From Hyphomonas polymorpha PS728 (GTDB lineage Bacteria; Pseudomonadota; Alphaproteobacteria; Caulobacterales; Hyphomonadaceae), in NCBI RefSeq assembly GCF_000685315.1, contig NZ_ARYM01000001.1, positions 186,001-250,000 of the forward strand: DNA of 64,000 nt, given 5' to 3'. The notes beneath the pieces were generated by a model, which saw only the letters and a program-made list of their open reading frames with translations, made no database searches and had not been told where the DNA came from. Positions within the stretch are counted from its first letter, which is position 1. Every line of letters starts with the position of its first letter. Positions 16,462-24,837 of the stretch are shown here, one piece after another. The position numbers and the translations under genes were made by a program.

Positions 16462-17694
16462 GTGAAGGTACTTTATATAGCGACACGCTGGCCGTGGCCG
16501 GTCGAAATGGGGCGTCAGCGCATGATTGTGCAGACGCTCGAATTTGCAGCGACACTTGGTGAGGTGCATCTGCTTTCTTTCGGCGACCCGCCGAAGAAGC
16601 CTGCGCCAGACTTTATCACCTCTTCCGGGATACTGGAGATGTCCGGGATGATGGGGATTGCCGGGAGTATGCTCAGGCGTCCCTTGTTGCCGCTGCAGAG
16701 CCACCTGTTTCTGAATGGGCCTGCGACTGCGGCCGTCATGGAAGCGGTGGAGCGCATTCGCCCGGATGTGATCGTGTTCGACATGGCGCGCCTCTCCCAC
16801 CTCGCTTTGGCCATTCATCGCCACTATCCGGGCATTCGCCTTGTCCTCGACATGGATGACCGCCTGTCGAAGCGGTACCAGCGGATGCTGACCAATGAGA
16901 CGGCAGGCGATCTGGGCGGCACATTCGAGGCGCGGCTTCCAGGTGCCATCCGTTTCCTGGTCCCAAGGCTCAAGAAGCTGTTACTGCGTGTGGAAAAGAG
17001 CCTGATGGACCGCTCCGAGCGGCGTGCTGCGGACGTGTTTGATGCGATCCTGATGGTGTCGGCCCTGGAAGCCGATGAGATGCGAACCGATTGCCCCGGC
17101 AGGGCTGATGTTGTTGCCTTCCCGCCTCTGATCAACGAATTGCCGGTTCCCCAACAGGATTTCAGCCGAAGTGTCCGCTTCGTCTTCATTGGCAATGCCG
17201 GCTACGCGCCCAACGCCGAAGCGCTGGAGCTGCTGGACCGCGCAGCGGTTCAAGTGAGCAAGAATACAGGCAGTTCGGATACGGATTACTGTTTCCAGGC
17301 AGCCGGCAAGCCGCTGGCCCATGCGGTCTACAAGAAGGTCGAGGTGGCCGGCTTCGTGCCTGACCTTTCCGCTTTCCTGGCTGGCAACGCCGTGCTGGTG
17401 GCGCCCATCCTTCAGGGCACGGGCATCAAGACAAAGATCATTGACGCGCTCGAGCACAGCGTTCCGGTCATCACCACGCCGGTCGGGGCCGAAGGCCTGG
17501 GGCTGACCGAAGGCGAACACTTCATCTGCGTGCTGGGAGAAGACGATCTGGCGCAGGCTTGCCTCCACATCATACGCTCTCCGGAAGCGCGCGGAGGCCT
17601 GGCCAGAATGGCCGCGGCGGCACGCAACAAGGGCCTGACAAGCCAGAACCGGACGATCCTGAGGGACCGGCTGACTTTTGCGTTCGGTCTTTGA
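16462..17694 (+). CDS. glycosyltransferase (GT4-like, GT-B fold)
   Basis: About 411 residues beginning VKVLYIATRWPWP, a typical GT-B N-terminal strand. The C-terminal half has FVFIGNAGYAPNAEALELL and VLVAPILQGTGIKTKIIDAL, the usual nucleotide-sugar-binding region with a glutamine/glycine loop, then HSVPVITTPVGAEGLG. It probably transfers a sugar to a surface polysaccharide or lipid carrier; donor and acceptor are unknown. GTG at 16462 preceded by GGTGGG is preferred; an ATG at 16447 and another at 16408 are in frame. It stands alone after the kinase gene. Confidence 0.75.
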   Translation: MKVLYIATRWPWPVEMGRQRMIVQTLEFAATLGEVHLLSFGDPPKKPAPDFITSSGILEMSGMMGIAGSMLRRPLLPLQSHLFLNGPATAAVMEAVERIRPDVIVFDMARLSHLALAIHRHYPGIRLVLDMDDRLSKRYQRMLTNETAGDLGGTFEARLPGAIRFLVPRLKKLLLRVEKSLMDRSERRAADVFDAILMVSALEADEMRTDCPGRADVVAFPPLINELPVPQQDFSRSVRFVFIGNAGYAPNAEALELLDRAAVQVSKNTGSSDTDYCFQAAGKPLAHAVYKKVEVAGFVPDLSAFLAGNAVLVAPILQGTGIKTKIIDALEHSVPVITTPVGAEGLGLTEGEHFICVLGEDDLAQACLHIIRSPEARGGLARMAAAARNKGLTSQNRTILRDRLTFAFGL

Positions 17695-17738
17695 GCCCGC
17701 CTCCAGGCGCGCCGAAAAAGCGGTGGCATAGCCCCGCG

Positions 17739-17753
17739 AAGCGTGTCACGCTT
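17739..17753. promoter_or_regulatory. small inverted repeat upstream of lipoprotein gene
   Basis: AAGCGTG, one base, CACGCTT: a perfect 7-bp inverted repeat about 34 bases before the lipoprotein ATG. Its role (operator or weak hairpin) cannot be decided from sequence. Confidence 0.25.
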
Positions 17754-17786
17754 GCCTATTACTATCAGCCAAGGGGATATCTCAAA

Positions 17787-18095
17787 ATGAGAATGGCAAT
17801 TGTGGCAGGCGCGCTGGCGCTTGCGCTGGCAGCATGTGGTGGCACGGGCGGGTCCAAGGCAACCATGGTGAAAGCCTGCACCGATGCGGGTGAGGACAAG
17901 GCAATGTGTTCCTGCATCGCCGATGGCCTGGAAAAAAGTCTCGACGCCAAGACGTTCAACACGGTCGCCAAGGCGATGGCGCAGGGGGAAGAAAAGGGCG
18001 GTGAAGTTCTCGACAACCTCCCGGCTGACGAACAGTCCAAGATCATGGGCGCGATGATGAGCACCGGCATGCAGTGTGCCTTTGGCGGCGCCTGA
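17787..18095 (+). CDS. small lipoprotein, unknown function
   Basis: About 102 residues. The signal peptide MRMAIVAGALALALAACGG ends in a lipobox (LAAC) with the lipidated cysteine at about residue 17. The mature part has three further cysteines (KACTDAGEDKAMCSCIADGL and MQCAFGG) and is mostly helical. The spaced cysteines resemble other small alphaproteobacterial envelope lipoproteins but no function is known. The start at 17787 follows AGGGG; an ATG two codons later is also possible. Confidence 0.65.
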   Translation: MRMAIVAGALALALAACGGTGGSKATMVKACTDAGEDKAMCSCIADGLEKSLDAKTFNTVAKAMAQGEEKGGEVLDNLPADEQSKIMGAMMSTGMQCAFGGA

Positions 18096-18133
18096 TGCTT
18101 GACGGGCAGGCGTGACACGGGACATTCGGACCG

Positions 18134-18499
18134 ATGATGGAACGCCTGCCAGCCAGACTATGGACCGACGCGCTGATCCGCCGGGCAAATCTTGCCGGGG
18201 CCAGCGCGTTCGTCACCCAGCACGGCGATGAAGATCGCGGCGATGTGCTGGTGAAGGTTGCCCGTCTCGATGGCACGGCCGCAGCCTATATTCCTTCCAT
18301 GAACCTCGAGGGCGAGCGTATCTTCCTGAACCTGGCGGTCCAGGGGATCGGCCCGGATGAAGCCGCCGTGGACGAATACGTCCGCCGCGCGAAAGCGCGC
18401 GACAGCGATCTCTGGGTTATCGAGATCGAAGACCGGCAAGGCCGGCATTTCCTGACAGAAGACGTTGAAGGGGATCCCCCCGGATCAGATGGGCCCTGA
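18134..18499 (+). CDS. DUF1491 family protein
   Basis: About 121 residues. The start MMERLPARLWTDALIRRANL, the strand pattern GDVLVKVARLDGTAAAYIPS and DSDLWVIEIEDRQGRHFL match the small alphaproteobacterial DUF1491 family, which has no known function. A second ATG directly follows the first. It may share a transcript with the preceding lipoprotein (38-base gap). Confidence 0.7.
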   Translation: MMERLPARLWTDALIRRANLAGASAFVTQHGDEDRGDVLVKVARLDGTAAAYIPSMNLEGERIFLNLAVQGIGPDEAAVDEYVRRAKARDSDLWVIEIEDRQGRHFLTEDVEGDPPGSDGP

Positions 18500-18590
18500 A
18501 GCAGCCCCCTGAACAGGTGGAAGACATTCCTGACGGAAAGCCTTTAGCTGGCTGGATAGCCTTTCCGGTCCACACCTTGGAACTCAGAAG

Positions 18591-18926
18591 ATGCTTCGCT
18601 TCTCATTGATCGCCACCGCTGTCCTCTGCGCTGCGCCGCTCGCCATGGCTGACATACCGGCCTGCGGACCCGAGCTTGACCGGGCCACAGCCGAGGCGCG
18701 GACCAACGAAGCCCGGCTTTCGTGGGTGGCCAGAGAGGCTTACGAAATGATCGGCTGGATCTCGATGGACTATGAAGAAGGCATCATTGATGCCCAGGAG
18801 GAGTCGCGTCTCCTTATGGAAGCAGAAGACAAGCATCGCGCCGCCAAGGCGGAACATGCCGCAGCCGAAGACCGGCTCGCGGCCCTAAGGAAGAAATACA
18901 TCGAATGCGGAGCGGCCGAGCCATGA
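18591..18926 (+). CDS. small secreted helical protein with terminal cysteines (copy 1)
   Basis: About 111 residues. A signal peptide (MLRFSLIATAVLCAAPLAMA) precedes a mature region starting DIPACGPELDRATAEARTNE, then a long charged helical stretch and a final YIECGAAEP. It has one cysteine near each end of the mature chain, so an intra- or intermolecular disulfide is possible. The downstream gene starts inside its stop codon (ATGA) and is clearly related. No family name is recognised. Confidence 0.65.
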   Translation: MLRFSLIATAVLCAAPLAMADIPACGPELDRATAEARTNEARLSWVAREAYEMIGWISMDYEEGIIDAQEESRLLMEAEDKHRAAKAEHAAAEDRLAALRKKYIECGAAEP

Positions 18927-19309
18927 AAGCCGTAAGTGTCTTCGCCGTTTTCTTCGCCGTCTCTTTTGCCGTGAGCGCTTTGACAGAAAGCAGCGCGCAG
19001 CCGGTCGAAGAGGGCGTTACACCTGCCGCGCTTGAAGGCGGCGTCCCAGCCTGCGGCCCTGAACTGGACGAGGCGATCCGCGCCGCCAGCGCCAATGAAC
19101 GTCAGAAGGATGCCGATCTGAACCTGCTGATCGATTATCTTTTGTGGGTCGAGTACGAATTTGACGACGGCGCCATAGACGAAGATCAGTTCCTTGAGGA
19201 AATGGCGCAAGGTGAAGCTGAGTATCTGGTCGCCCTGGCCTTCAGAAACGAGGCGGCCGCGCTGCATGCGGAGCTGAAGGCAGCCCAGGCCGCTTGCCCG
19301 GCCGAGTGA
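18923..19309 (+). CDS. small secreted helical protein with terminal cysteines (copy 2)
   Basis: About 128 residues. A signal peptide (KAVSVFAVFFAVSFAVSAL) is followed by a mature segment GGVPACGPELDEAIRAASANE that parallels copy 1 (PACGPELD then a helix ending in NE), an acidic middle and a C-terminal ELKAAQAACPAE. The start at 18923 overlaps the upstream stop; an earlier ATG at 18905 is less likely because it would precede the signal sequence. Function unknown. Confidence 0.65.
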   Translation: MKAVSVFAVFFAVSFAVSALTESSAQPVEEGVTPAALEGGVPACGPELDEAIRAASANERQKDADLNLLIDYLLWVEYEFDDGAIDEDQFLEEMAQGEAEYLVALAFRNEAAALHAELKAAQAACPAE

Positions 19310-19414
19310 GGCGCAGGCGCCGCGCCCCTTTTCTGCCGCAAGACTGATGCGACTGTAATCTGGCCAGAACGCAATGTGCGAGGCATCCTCCCTTCACTGA
19401 CAGGAGGAGATTCC

Positions 19415-19819
19415 ATGAAATTGATCATTGCCTGCGCGATGGCTGCGCTGACGCTGACCCCCGCCGCTTTTGCCTGCGAGTCCTATGTGGCCGATGTGAA
19501 CAAGGCGGGCCTTGCCGTGAAGGCGGCCAATAATGAGCGGATGGCCGTGCAGACCCGGTTTGAGGAAGCCGAAAAGGAGCGTGGCCTCGTCCGCAAGGAA
19601 ATCGATACCAAGGGCAATACGCCCGAGCGTCAGGCGGAGATTGATTTCTTCCGCGCCGAAATCCGTAAAGCCGAGCTCGACTGGACCGACCGCCAGCCGG
19701 AATGGGACGCCGCCGAGGCAGAACTCGTGACCGCGATTGACGCGCATGAAGGCGCTTGCGGCGCAAATGCCCGCACCGGCGCCCTGATGGAAGCCCTCGG
19801 GCTGAAACTCAACCGCTGA
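19415..19819 (+). CDS. small secreted helical protein with terminal cysteines (more distant copy 3)
   Basis: About 134 residues. A signal peptide (MKLIIACAMAALTLTPAAFA) is followed by CESYVADVNKAGLAVKAANN, a long coiled-coil-like helix rich in E, K and R, and a C-terminal DAHEGACGANARTG. The layout matches the two preceding genes (signal, cysteine, helical pair, cysteine), though the sequence is divergent. The AGGAGG just before the ATG at 19415 is a strong ribosome-binding site. Function unknown. Confidence 0.65.
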   Translation: MKLIIACAMAALTLTPAAFACESYVADVNKAGLAVKAANNERMAVQTRFEEAEKERGLVRKEIDTKGNTPERQAEIDFFRAEIRKAELDWTDRQPEWDAAEAELVTAIDAHEGACGANARTGALMEALGLKLNR

Positions 19820-19848
19820 GGCCAGCGGCATAAACCGCCTGTTTACCC

Positions 19849-19878
19849 TATCCCAGCAGGTTGTGGCCTGCTGGGATA
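19849..19878 (+). terminator. strong hairpin after the secreted-protein trio, probable terminator
   Basis: TATCCCAGCAGG and CCTGCTGGGATA form a perfect 12-bp stem with a six-base loop, 30 bases after the stop of the third secreted protein. There is no T-run after it, so an intrinsic terminator is likely but not certain. Confidence 0.55.
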
Positions 19879-19897
19879 ATCGGGGGCCTGGGCGGCA

Positions 19898-20266
19898 ATG
19901 CTGTTCCTTCTGAATGACATCGTGACCGACATCGAGGCGCCGGAGATGCGGCTGCTCGTCCGCAAGGCCGTGTTCGGCGGCGATGTGCATGGGATGCGGC
20001 CGCGGGAGGCGATGGAGCTGGTGCGCAGGCGCCTGCAGGCTGTGCATGACCGGGGAGAGGTACCCGACCGGGCGATGGTCGACGACCTCGCCGCGCTGAT
20101 CATCGCCAAGACCGGCGCCAATGCCGCGCTGTTTCCGGTGCATGATGGCCGCGTGGCCGAAGCCCGCCTGACGATCCTGCCGGAAGCCATCCTCGACGCC
20201 GTGCGCACCCGCCTCGCCGAAGGCCGCGGCGCGGATACGGGCGCGTTCTGGACGCGGGCGGCCTGA
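19898..20266 (+). CDS. conserved hypothetical protein
   Basis: About 122 residues, soluble, no signal peptide. The sequence starts MLFLLNDIVTDIEAPEMRLL and ends with a helix and AFWTRAA; no known domain is recognised. It has a coding-like amino acid composition and lies between a strong hairpin and prfC, both on the same strand. It could be cotranscribed with prfC (about 90 bases apart). Function unknown. Confidence 0.55.
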   Translation: MLFLLNDIVTDIEAPEMRLLVRKAVFGGDVHGMRPREAMELVRRRLQAVHDRGEVPDRAMVDDLAALIIAKTGANAALFPVHDGRVAEARLTILPEAILDAVRTRLAEGRGADTGAFWTRAA

Positions 20267-20354
20267 GCAGCTTCTGGCTCGCCAAGGCAGGCAGCCCCTT
20301 CTATCCACGGCCTAAATCGGTTAGGGCCACGGCCAGATCATTGAAGACCGGTCC

Positions 20355-21962
20355 ATGCCCATGTCGCACATTACCGAAGCCGCCCGGCGGCGCACCTTTG
20401 CCATTATCTCCCACCCTGACGCGGGCAAGACGACGCTGACCGAGAACCTGCTGCTGGCGGGCGGCGCCATCCGGGCGGCCGGTGAGGTGGCTGCGCGCGG
20501 TGAGGCGCGGCGCACAAAGTCTGACTGGATGAAGATCGAGCGCGACCGGGGCATCTCGGTTTCGGCCTCGGTGATGACGTTCGAGTTTGACGGCTTCATG
20601 TTCAACCTGCTCGACACGCCGGGCCACGAGGACTTCTCCGAAGACACTTACCGTACGCTGACCGCCGCTGACTGCGCCGTCATGGTGCTCGACGCCGCCA
20701 AGGGTATCGAGCCGCAGACGCTGAAGCTGTTTGAAGTCTGCCGTATGCGGGACATCCCCATCGTCACCTTCATCAACAAGATGGACCGCGAAGCGCTTGA
20801 GCCCATCGCGCTGCTCGATGAAGTGCAGGACAAGCTGCAGCTCGACACTGCGCCCCTCTACTGGCCCGCTGCCAGCGGCCAGCGCTTTGCCGGCATGCTG
20901 GACCTTGCCCGCAACCAGTTCCTGCAGTTCGAGCGCCGCCCCGGCGAGCCTGCCCGTATTGGTCCGGCCACGGAAATCTCCGGCGAGCCTGAGAGCCTTA
21001 AAGCCAATCTCGACCCCTACGTGTTCGCCGAAATGGTGGAAGGCATCGAGATGGCCCGCAGCCTGCTGCCGGAGTTTGATCCGGAAGCCTTCCGCGCGGG
21101 GAACATGACGCCTGTGGTGTTCGGCTCTGCGCTGCGCTATTTCGGTGTGGCGGAACTGCTGCGCACGCTGCATTCTTATGCCCCGGCGCCGCGCGCCCAG
21201 AAGGCGGTGAAGAAGGGCGCCGAGGTGATGATCTCGCGCGATGATCCTTCCGTCAGTGGATTTGTCTTCAAGATCCAGGCAAACATGGATCCCAACCACC
21301 GCGACCGCGTGGCCTTCCTGCGGCTCTGCTCGGGCGAGTTCCGGCGCGGCATGCGCCTCAAAACCACGGGCGGCAAACAGCTCAACATCCACAATCCGCT
21401 GATGTTCATGGCGCAGGACCGGGAAATCGCCGAGACTGCCTATGCCGGCGATGTGATCGGCGTACCCAACCATGGCCAGCTGCGCGTGGGCGACTCCCTG
21501 TCAGAAAATGGCGACATCCAGTTCGGCGGCATCCCGAACTTCGCGCCCGAGCTTCTGCGCCGCGCCCGGGTGAAAGATCCGATGAAGGCCAAGCATCTGC
21601 GCAAGGCGCTCGAAAGCCTCGCCGAGGAGGGCGTTACCCAGCTGTTCCTGCCCGCCATCGGGTCTGACATGATCGTCGGCGCCGTGGGCCAGCTTCAGTT
21701 CGAAGTAATGATCGAGCGGATGACGGCCGAATATAATCTCGAAGTCATGTTCGAGCAGGCGCCTTATAACGTTGCCCGCTGGATGGCATCGGACGATCCG
21801 AAGAAACTCGAAGAGTTCCTTGAGCGGAACAAGTCAGCCACTGGCACGGACCTGGATGGCGCGCCCGTATACCTTGCAAAGAATGCGTGGGATGTTGGCT
21901 ATGCCCAGGAGAAAAACCCTGGCATCCGCTTTACGGCAACGAAGGAAAGGGCTCTGGCGTAA
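20355..21962 (+). CDS. prfC: peptide chain release factor 3
   Basis: About 535 residues, the normal RF3 length. The GTPase domain has ISHPDAGKTTLTE (G1), RGISVSAS (G2 region), LLDTPGHEDFSEDTYR (G3) and FINKMDRE (G4). Domains II and III follow (RDRVAFLRLCSGEFRRGM and VGAVGQLQFEVMIERM). RF3 recycles RF1/RF2 from the ribosome after peptide release. The last 32 bases overlap the 3' end of the convergent PAN-domain gene. Confidence 0.95.
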   Translation: MPMSHITEAARRRTFAIISHPDAGKTTLTENLLLAGGAIRAAGEVAARGEARRTKSDWMKIERDRGISVSASVMTFEFDGFMFNLLDTPGHEDFSEDTYRTLTAADCAVMVLDAAKGIEPQTLKLFEVCRMRDIPIVTFINKMDREALEPIALLDEVQDKLQLDTAPLYWPAASGQRFAGMLDLARNQFLQFERRPGEPARIGPATEISGEPESLKANLDPYVFAEMVEGIEMARSLLPEFDPEAFRAGNMTPVVFGSALRYFGVAELLRTLHSYAPAPRAQKAVKKGAEVMISRDDPSVSGFVFKIQANMDPNHRDRVAFLRLCSGEFRRGMRLKTTGGKQLNIHNPLMFMAQDREIAETAYAGDVIGVPNHGQLRVGDSLSENGDIQFGGIPNFAPELLRRARVKDPMKAKHLRKALESLAEEGVTQLFLPAIGSDMIVGAVGQLQFEVMIERMTAEYNLEVMFEQAPYNVARWMASDDPKKLEEFLERNKSATGTDLDGAPVYLAKNAWDVGYAQEKNPGIRFTATKERALA

Positions 21963-22410
21963 CGCCGCCGCGAAGCTGGCCGGGATCGGCTGCGGGTGCC
22001 GGGGCAGGCACCGGCATATCGCCCAGGGTTGCCGTTTTCAGCTTTGTAGCCACGCCGGAAGTGGCGAGCGGGTTTTCTTCCTTCCGCCCCTGGCCTGCCT
22101 TCAGTTCGCAGCGGGCAGGCGAGGCGCCATAGGTGTCCACGAATGACCATGCCTTGCAACTGGCGTCACCATCACAGGCCGTTTCGCAGATGAGCGCCGT
22201 TCCGGTGTCGGTGACAGAATAGGTCGCGCCAAAGCGATAGGTGTTGGGCTCATGGCTCGGCGGCGCGGTGTAGGCGGCCTCCTGCATCGCTCCGGTGGCT
22301 TCCAGCGGCGCAATCGGCGGGACCGAGAGCGTCTTGCCATCCTTGCCATCGGCATGGGCGCTGGCGGCAAGGCCAAGGCAGGCGGCGGCGATCAGCGTGG
22401 CAAGGCGCAT
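21931..22410 (-). CDS. secreted PAN/apple-like domain protein
   Basis: About 159 residues. A signal peptide (MRLATLIAAACLGLAASAHA) is followed by a proline-rich linker and a domain NTYRFGATYSVTDTGTALIC...CDGDASCKAWSFVDTYG...CELKAG, whose four-cysteine pattern matches small bacterial PAN/apple domains. Such domains bind proteins or carbohydrates outside the cell. A proline/alanine tail ends the chain. The gene is convergent with and overlaps prfC. Start chosen at the ATG that begins the signal peptide. Confidence 0.65.
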   Translation of the reverse strand: MRLATLIAAACLGLAASAHADGKDGKTLSVPPIAPLEATGAMQEAAYTAPPSHEPNTYRFGATYSVTDTGTALICETACDGDASCKAWSFVDTYGASPARCELKAGQGRKEENPLATSGVATKLKTATLGDMPVPAPAPAADPGQLRGGVTPEPFPSLP

Positions 22411-22488
22411 GGGTTCGGGCTCCGGCAATTATCCGCCGACAAGGCTACCCGCCCCGTATTAACGAAGCGTTTGCCTTAAAATCGGGGG

Positions 22489-24321
22489 TTAGCTGCCAAG
22501 GCTTTCCCGCTTTTCTTCGATCTCCAGCCATTCCATCTCGATCCCTTCCAGCTCATCGCGCGCTGCGCCGATGCGGGCAGACTTCTTGTTGAAGCCATTG
22601 GGATCGCGGGCATAGAGCTGCGGGTCGGCAAGGTCGGCCTCAAGCTTCCCAATCTCCGCCTGGAGTTTGGGAATAAGCGCGTTGATTTCTTTCTGGCGGT
22701 GCTCGTCCTTGTAGGAGAGCTTGGTCTGCGGTTTGGGCTTGGCCGGTGCCGGTGCCGGCGCGGCTGCTGGCGATTTCTGAGGCTCCGCCTTCGGAGCCCC
22801 CTTGCGGCGCACGTCTTTGAGTTGTTCCTGCGCGTCGCTCCAGCCGCCCGCAGTCTGGATCCATTCGCCCCCGCCGATGGGCGAGAGACAGCTTGTCACC
22901 GTCGCATCCAGAAAGGCCCGGTCGTGGCTGACGAGGATCAGCGTGCCCTCATAATTCAGGAGCATGTCTTCCAGAAGGTCGAGGGTCTGCATATCAAGGT
23001 CGTTGGTCGGTTCGTCCATCACGAGAAGGTTTGACGTGCGCGCCAGGCCGATGGCCAGCGCCAGCCGGTTGCGTTCCCCGCCCGAAAGCGCGCCGACAGG
23101 CTGGCGCAGCTGTTCGGGCTTGAACAGGAAGTCCTTTGCATAGGCGGCCACATGGCGCTGGTGCCCCTGCACCATGATCGAATCCCCGCCCTCCGGCGCC
23201 AGCGCTTCCCAGATCGTGTCCCTGGCATTCAGCGTGTCGCGCGTCTGGTCCTGATAGGTCACCTGCAGCGTTTTGGAATGGTAAAGCGTACCGGCATCGG
23301 GCGGTATTTCGCCCAGCAGAAGGCGCACGAGGGTCGTCTTGCCCGCCCCGTTGGGCCCAATGATGCCGATCCGGTCGCCCCGCAGGATGCGCAGGTCGAG
23401 ATCCTTTGCGATGACGAGATCAGTTCCTTCCGGGGTCTGATAGGTTTTCGAAAGGCCCTTGGCCTCGATCACCTTCTTGCTGAGGGAGTCGCCCGCATCC
23501 GCCGTAATCGTCGCCAAAGCCTTGCGGTCGTTCAGCGCGCTACGCACCTGCGCATGCTCCACCTTCAGCTGCCGCAGCCGGGCTAGGCGGCCCTGATTGC
23601 GCTTGCGCCGCGCGGTGACGCCGCGGGCCAGCCAGTGCTGCTCATCCTTGAGGTGGGTCGTCATCCGCTTCAGCTGGCGCTCGTCCTCCTCCTCGATCTG
23701 TTCTGCCCACTGATCGAACTTCACATAGCCTTCGGGGCTTTTCAGCACCTTGCCCTGGCGCAGCCACAGCGTGTTGGTGGAGATATTCTCCAGAAAGCGC
23801 CGGTCGTGGCTCACCACCAGCACAACGCCGTTAAAGGCTTTCAGCCGGCCTTCCAGATATTCGATCATCGGCACATCAAGATGGTTGGTCGGCTCGTCGA
23901 GCAGCAGGATCGTCGGTTCCTGCGCAAACGCCTTGGCCAGCGCGGCGCGCCGCATCTGCCCGCCGGAAAGCGTTTTGGGGTCAGCCGCCGGATCAATGCC
24001 GAATTCCATCAGCTCGGCCTGCGCCATATAGGCGGCCTCCAGCCCGTCGCTCGCATAGTCCAGAACAGTGGCATAGCCGGTGAGATCGGGCTCCTGCGCG
24101 ACATTTGCGAAGGTCACCCCTGGCTGGCGCCACACCTCGCCGGAATCGGGCTCAGCGGCTTGCGAGACGATCTTCATCAGCGTGGACTTGCCTGCGCCAT
24201 TGCGCCCGACCAGCGCCGCCCGCTCTCCCTTGGAAAGCGCGAGCGTCACGCCCTCGAACAGGGGCGTATTGCCAAAGGAAAGGCGCACATCGGTGAGGGT
24301 AATCAGGGGAGGTTGAGCCAT
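22489..24321 (-). CDS. uup: ABC-F family ATPase Uup
   Basis: About 610 residues with two ABC domains and no membrane segment. Walker A motifs are GRNGAGKST (~residue 39) and GPNGAGKTT (~residue 325); signatures are LSGGQMRRAALAKA and LSGGERNRLALAI; Walker B are LLLDEPTNHLD and LVMDEPTNDLD. The C-terminal coiled coil (TKLSYKDEHRQKEINAL onwards) is the Uup-specific extension. ABC-F proteins act on ribosomes, and Uup affects transposon precise excision and DNA structures in Escherichia coli. The ATG follows a normal start region. Confidence 0.92.
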   Translation of the reverse strand: MAQPPLITLTDVRLSFGNTPLFEGVTLALSKGERAALVGRNGAGKSTLMKIVSQAAEPDSGEVWRQPGVTFANVAQEPDLTGYATVLDYASDGLEAAYMAQAELMEFGIDPAADPKTLSGGQMRRAALAKAFAQEPTILLLDEPTNHLDVPMIEYLEGRLKAFNGVVLVVSHDRRFLENISTNTLWLRQGKVLKSPEGYVKFDQWAEQIEEEDERQLKRMTTHLKDEQHWLARGVTARRKRNQGRLARLRQLKVEHAQVRSALNDRKALATITADAGDSLSKKVIEAKGLSKTYQTPEGTDLVIAKDLDLRILRGDRIGIIGPNGAGKTTLVRLLLGEIPPDAGTLYHSKTLQVTYQDQTRDTLNARDTIWEALAPEGGDSIMVQGHQRHVAAYAKDFLFKPEQLRQPVGALSGGERNRLALAIGLARTSNLLVMDEPTNDLDMQTLDLLEDMLLNYEGTLILVSHDRAFLDATVTSCLSPIGGGEWIQTAGGWSDAQEQLKDVRRKGAPKAEPQKSPAAAPAPAPAKPKPQTKLSYKDEHRQKEINALIPKLQAEIGKLEADLADPQLYARDPNGFNKKSARIGAARDELEGIEMEWLEIEEKRESLGS

Positions 24322-24401
24322 GGCGAGGGAGATAGCGGCTGGTGGCGCGCCGCGCTAGGGGATGACTGGACAAGCGGCGAGGCCATCTGCAAACTCAATT
24401 C

Positions 24402-24833
24402 ATGACAGAATCCACGGTCCCCGAAGGGTACAGCCCGCATTTCCGCAAATCGCGCTTTACCAATCCATGGGAACCGCTCTTCTCGAAAACGCTGGCGCGG
24501 GAGGTTTCCATTGGCCTTGTCCTTTCAGAAGCGCATTGTAACTCGCGGGGGCTCGTCCACGGCGGTCTGATCGCCTCCCTGGCTGACAATGCCATGGGGC
24601 TTTCGTGCGTGGCGGCCCTTCAGGAGGACGGCCGCGGAGCGCCCGGCGGTCTCGTCACAATCACCCTCAACACCGACTATCTCGGGTCGGCCAGGATCGG
24701 CCAGTGGCTCGCCACCGACACGCATTTCGTCAAGGCGGGCGGGTCGATCTGCTTTGCCGATTGCCTGGTGCGGGCAGACGGGGTGCCGGTGGCCCGCGCC
24801 AGTGCTACCTTCAAGGTCCTTCAGGCCGGCTAG
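24402..24833 (+). CDS. PaaI-type hotdog thioesterase
   Basis: About 143 residues, a single hotdog fold. The catalytic loop CNSRGLVHGGLIASLADNAM matches the 4HBT/PaaI pattern (HGG then an acidic residue in the helix), and VTITLNTDYLGSARIGQWL is the following strand. It probably hydrolyses acyl- or aryl-CoA; the true substrate is unknown. It is divergent from uup and ends four bases before the convergent rsuA. Confidence 0.82.
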   Translation: MTESTVPEGYSPHFRKSRFTNPWEPLFSKTLAREVSIGLVLSEAHCNSRGLVHGGLIASLADNAMGLSCVAALQEDGRGAPGGLVTITLNTDYLGSARIGQWLATDTHFVKAGGSICFADCLVRADGVPVARASATFKVLQAG

Positions 24834-24837
24834 ACGC

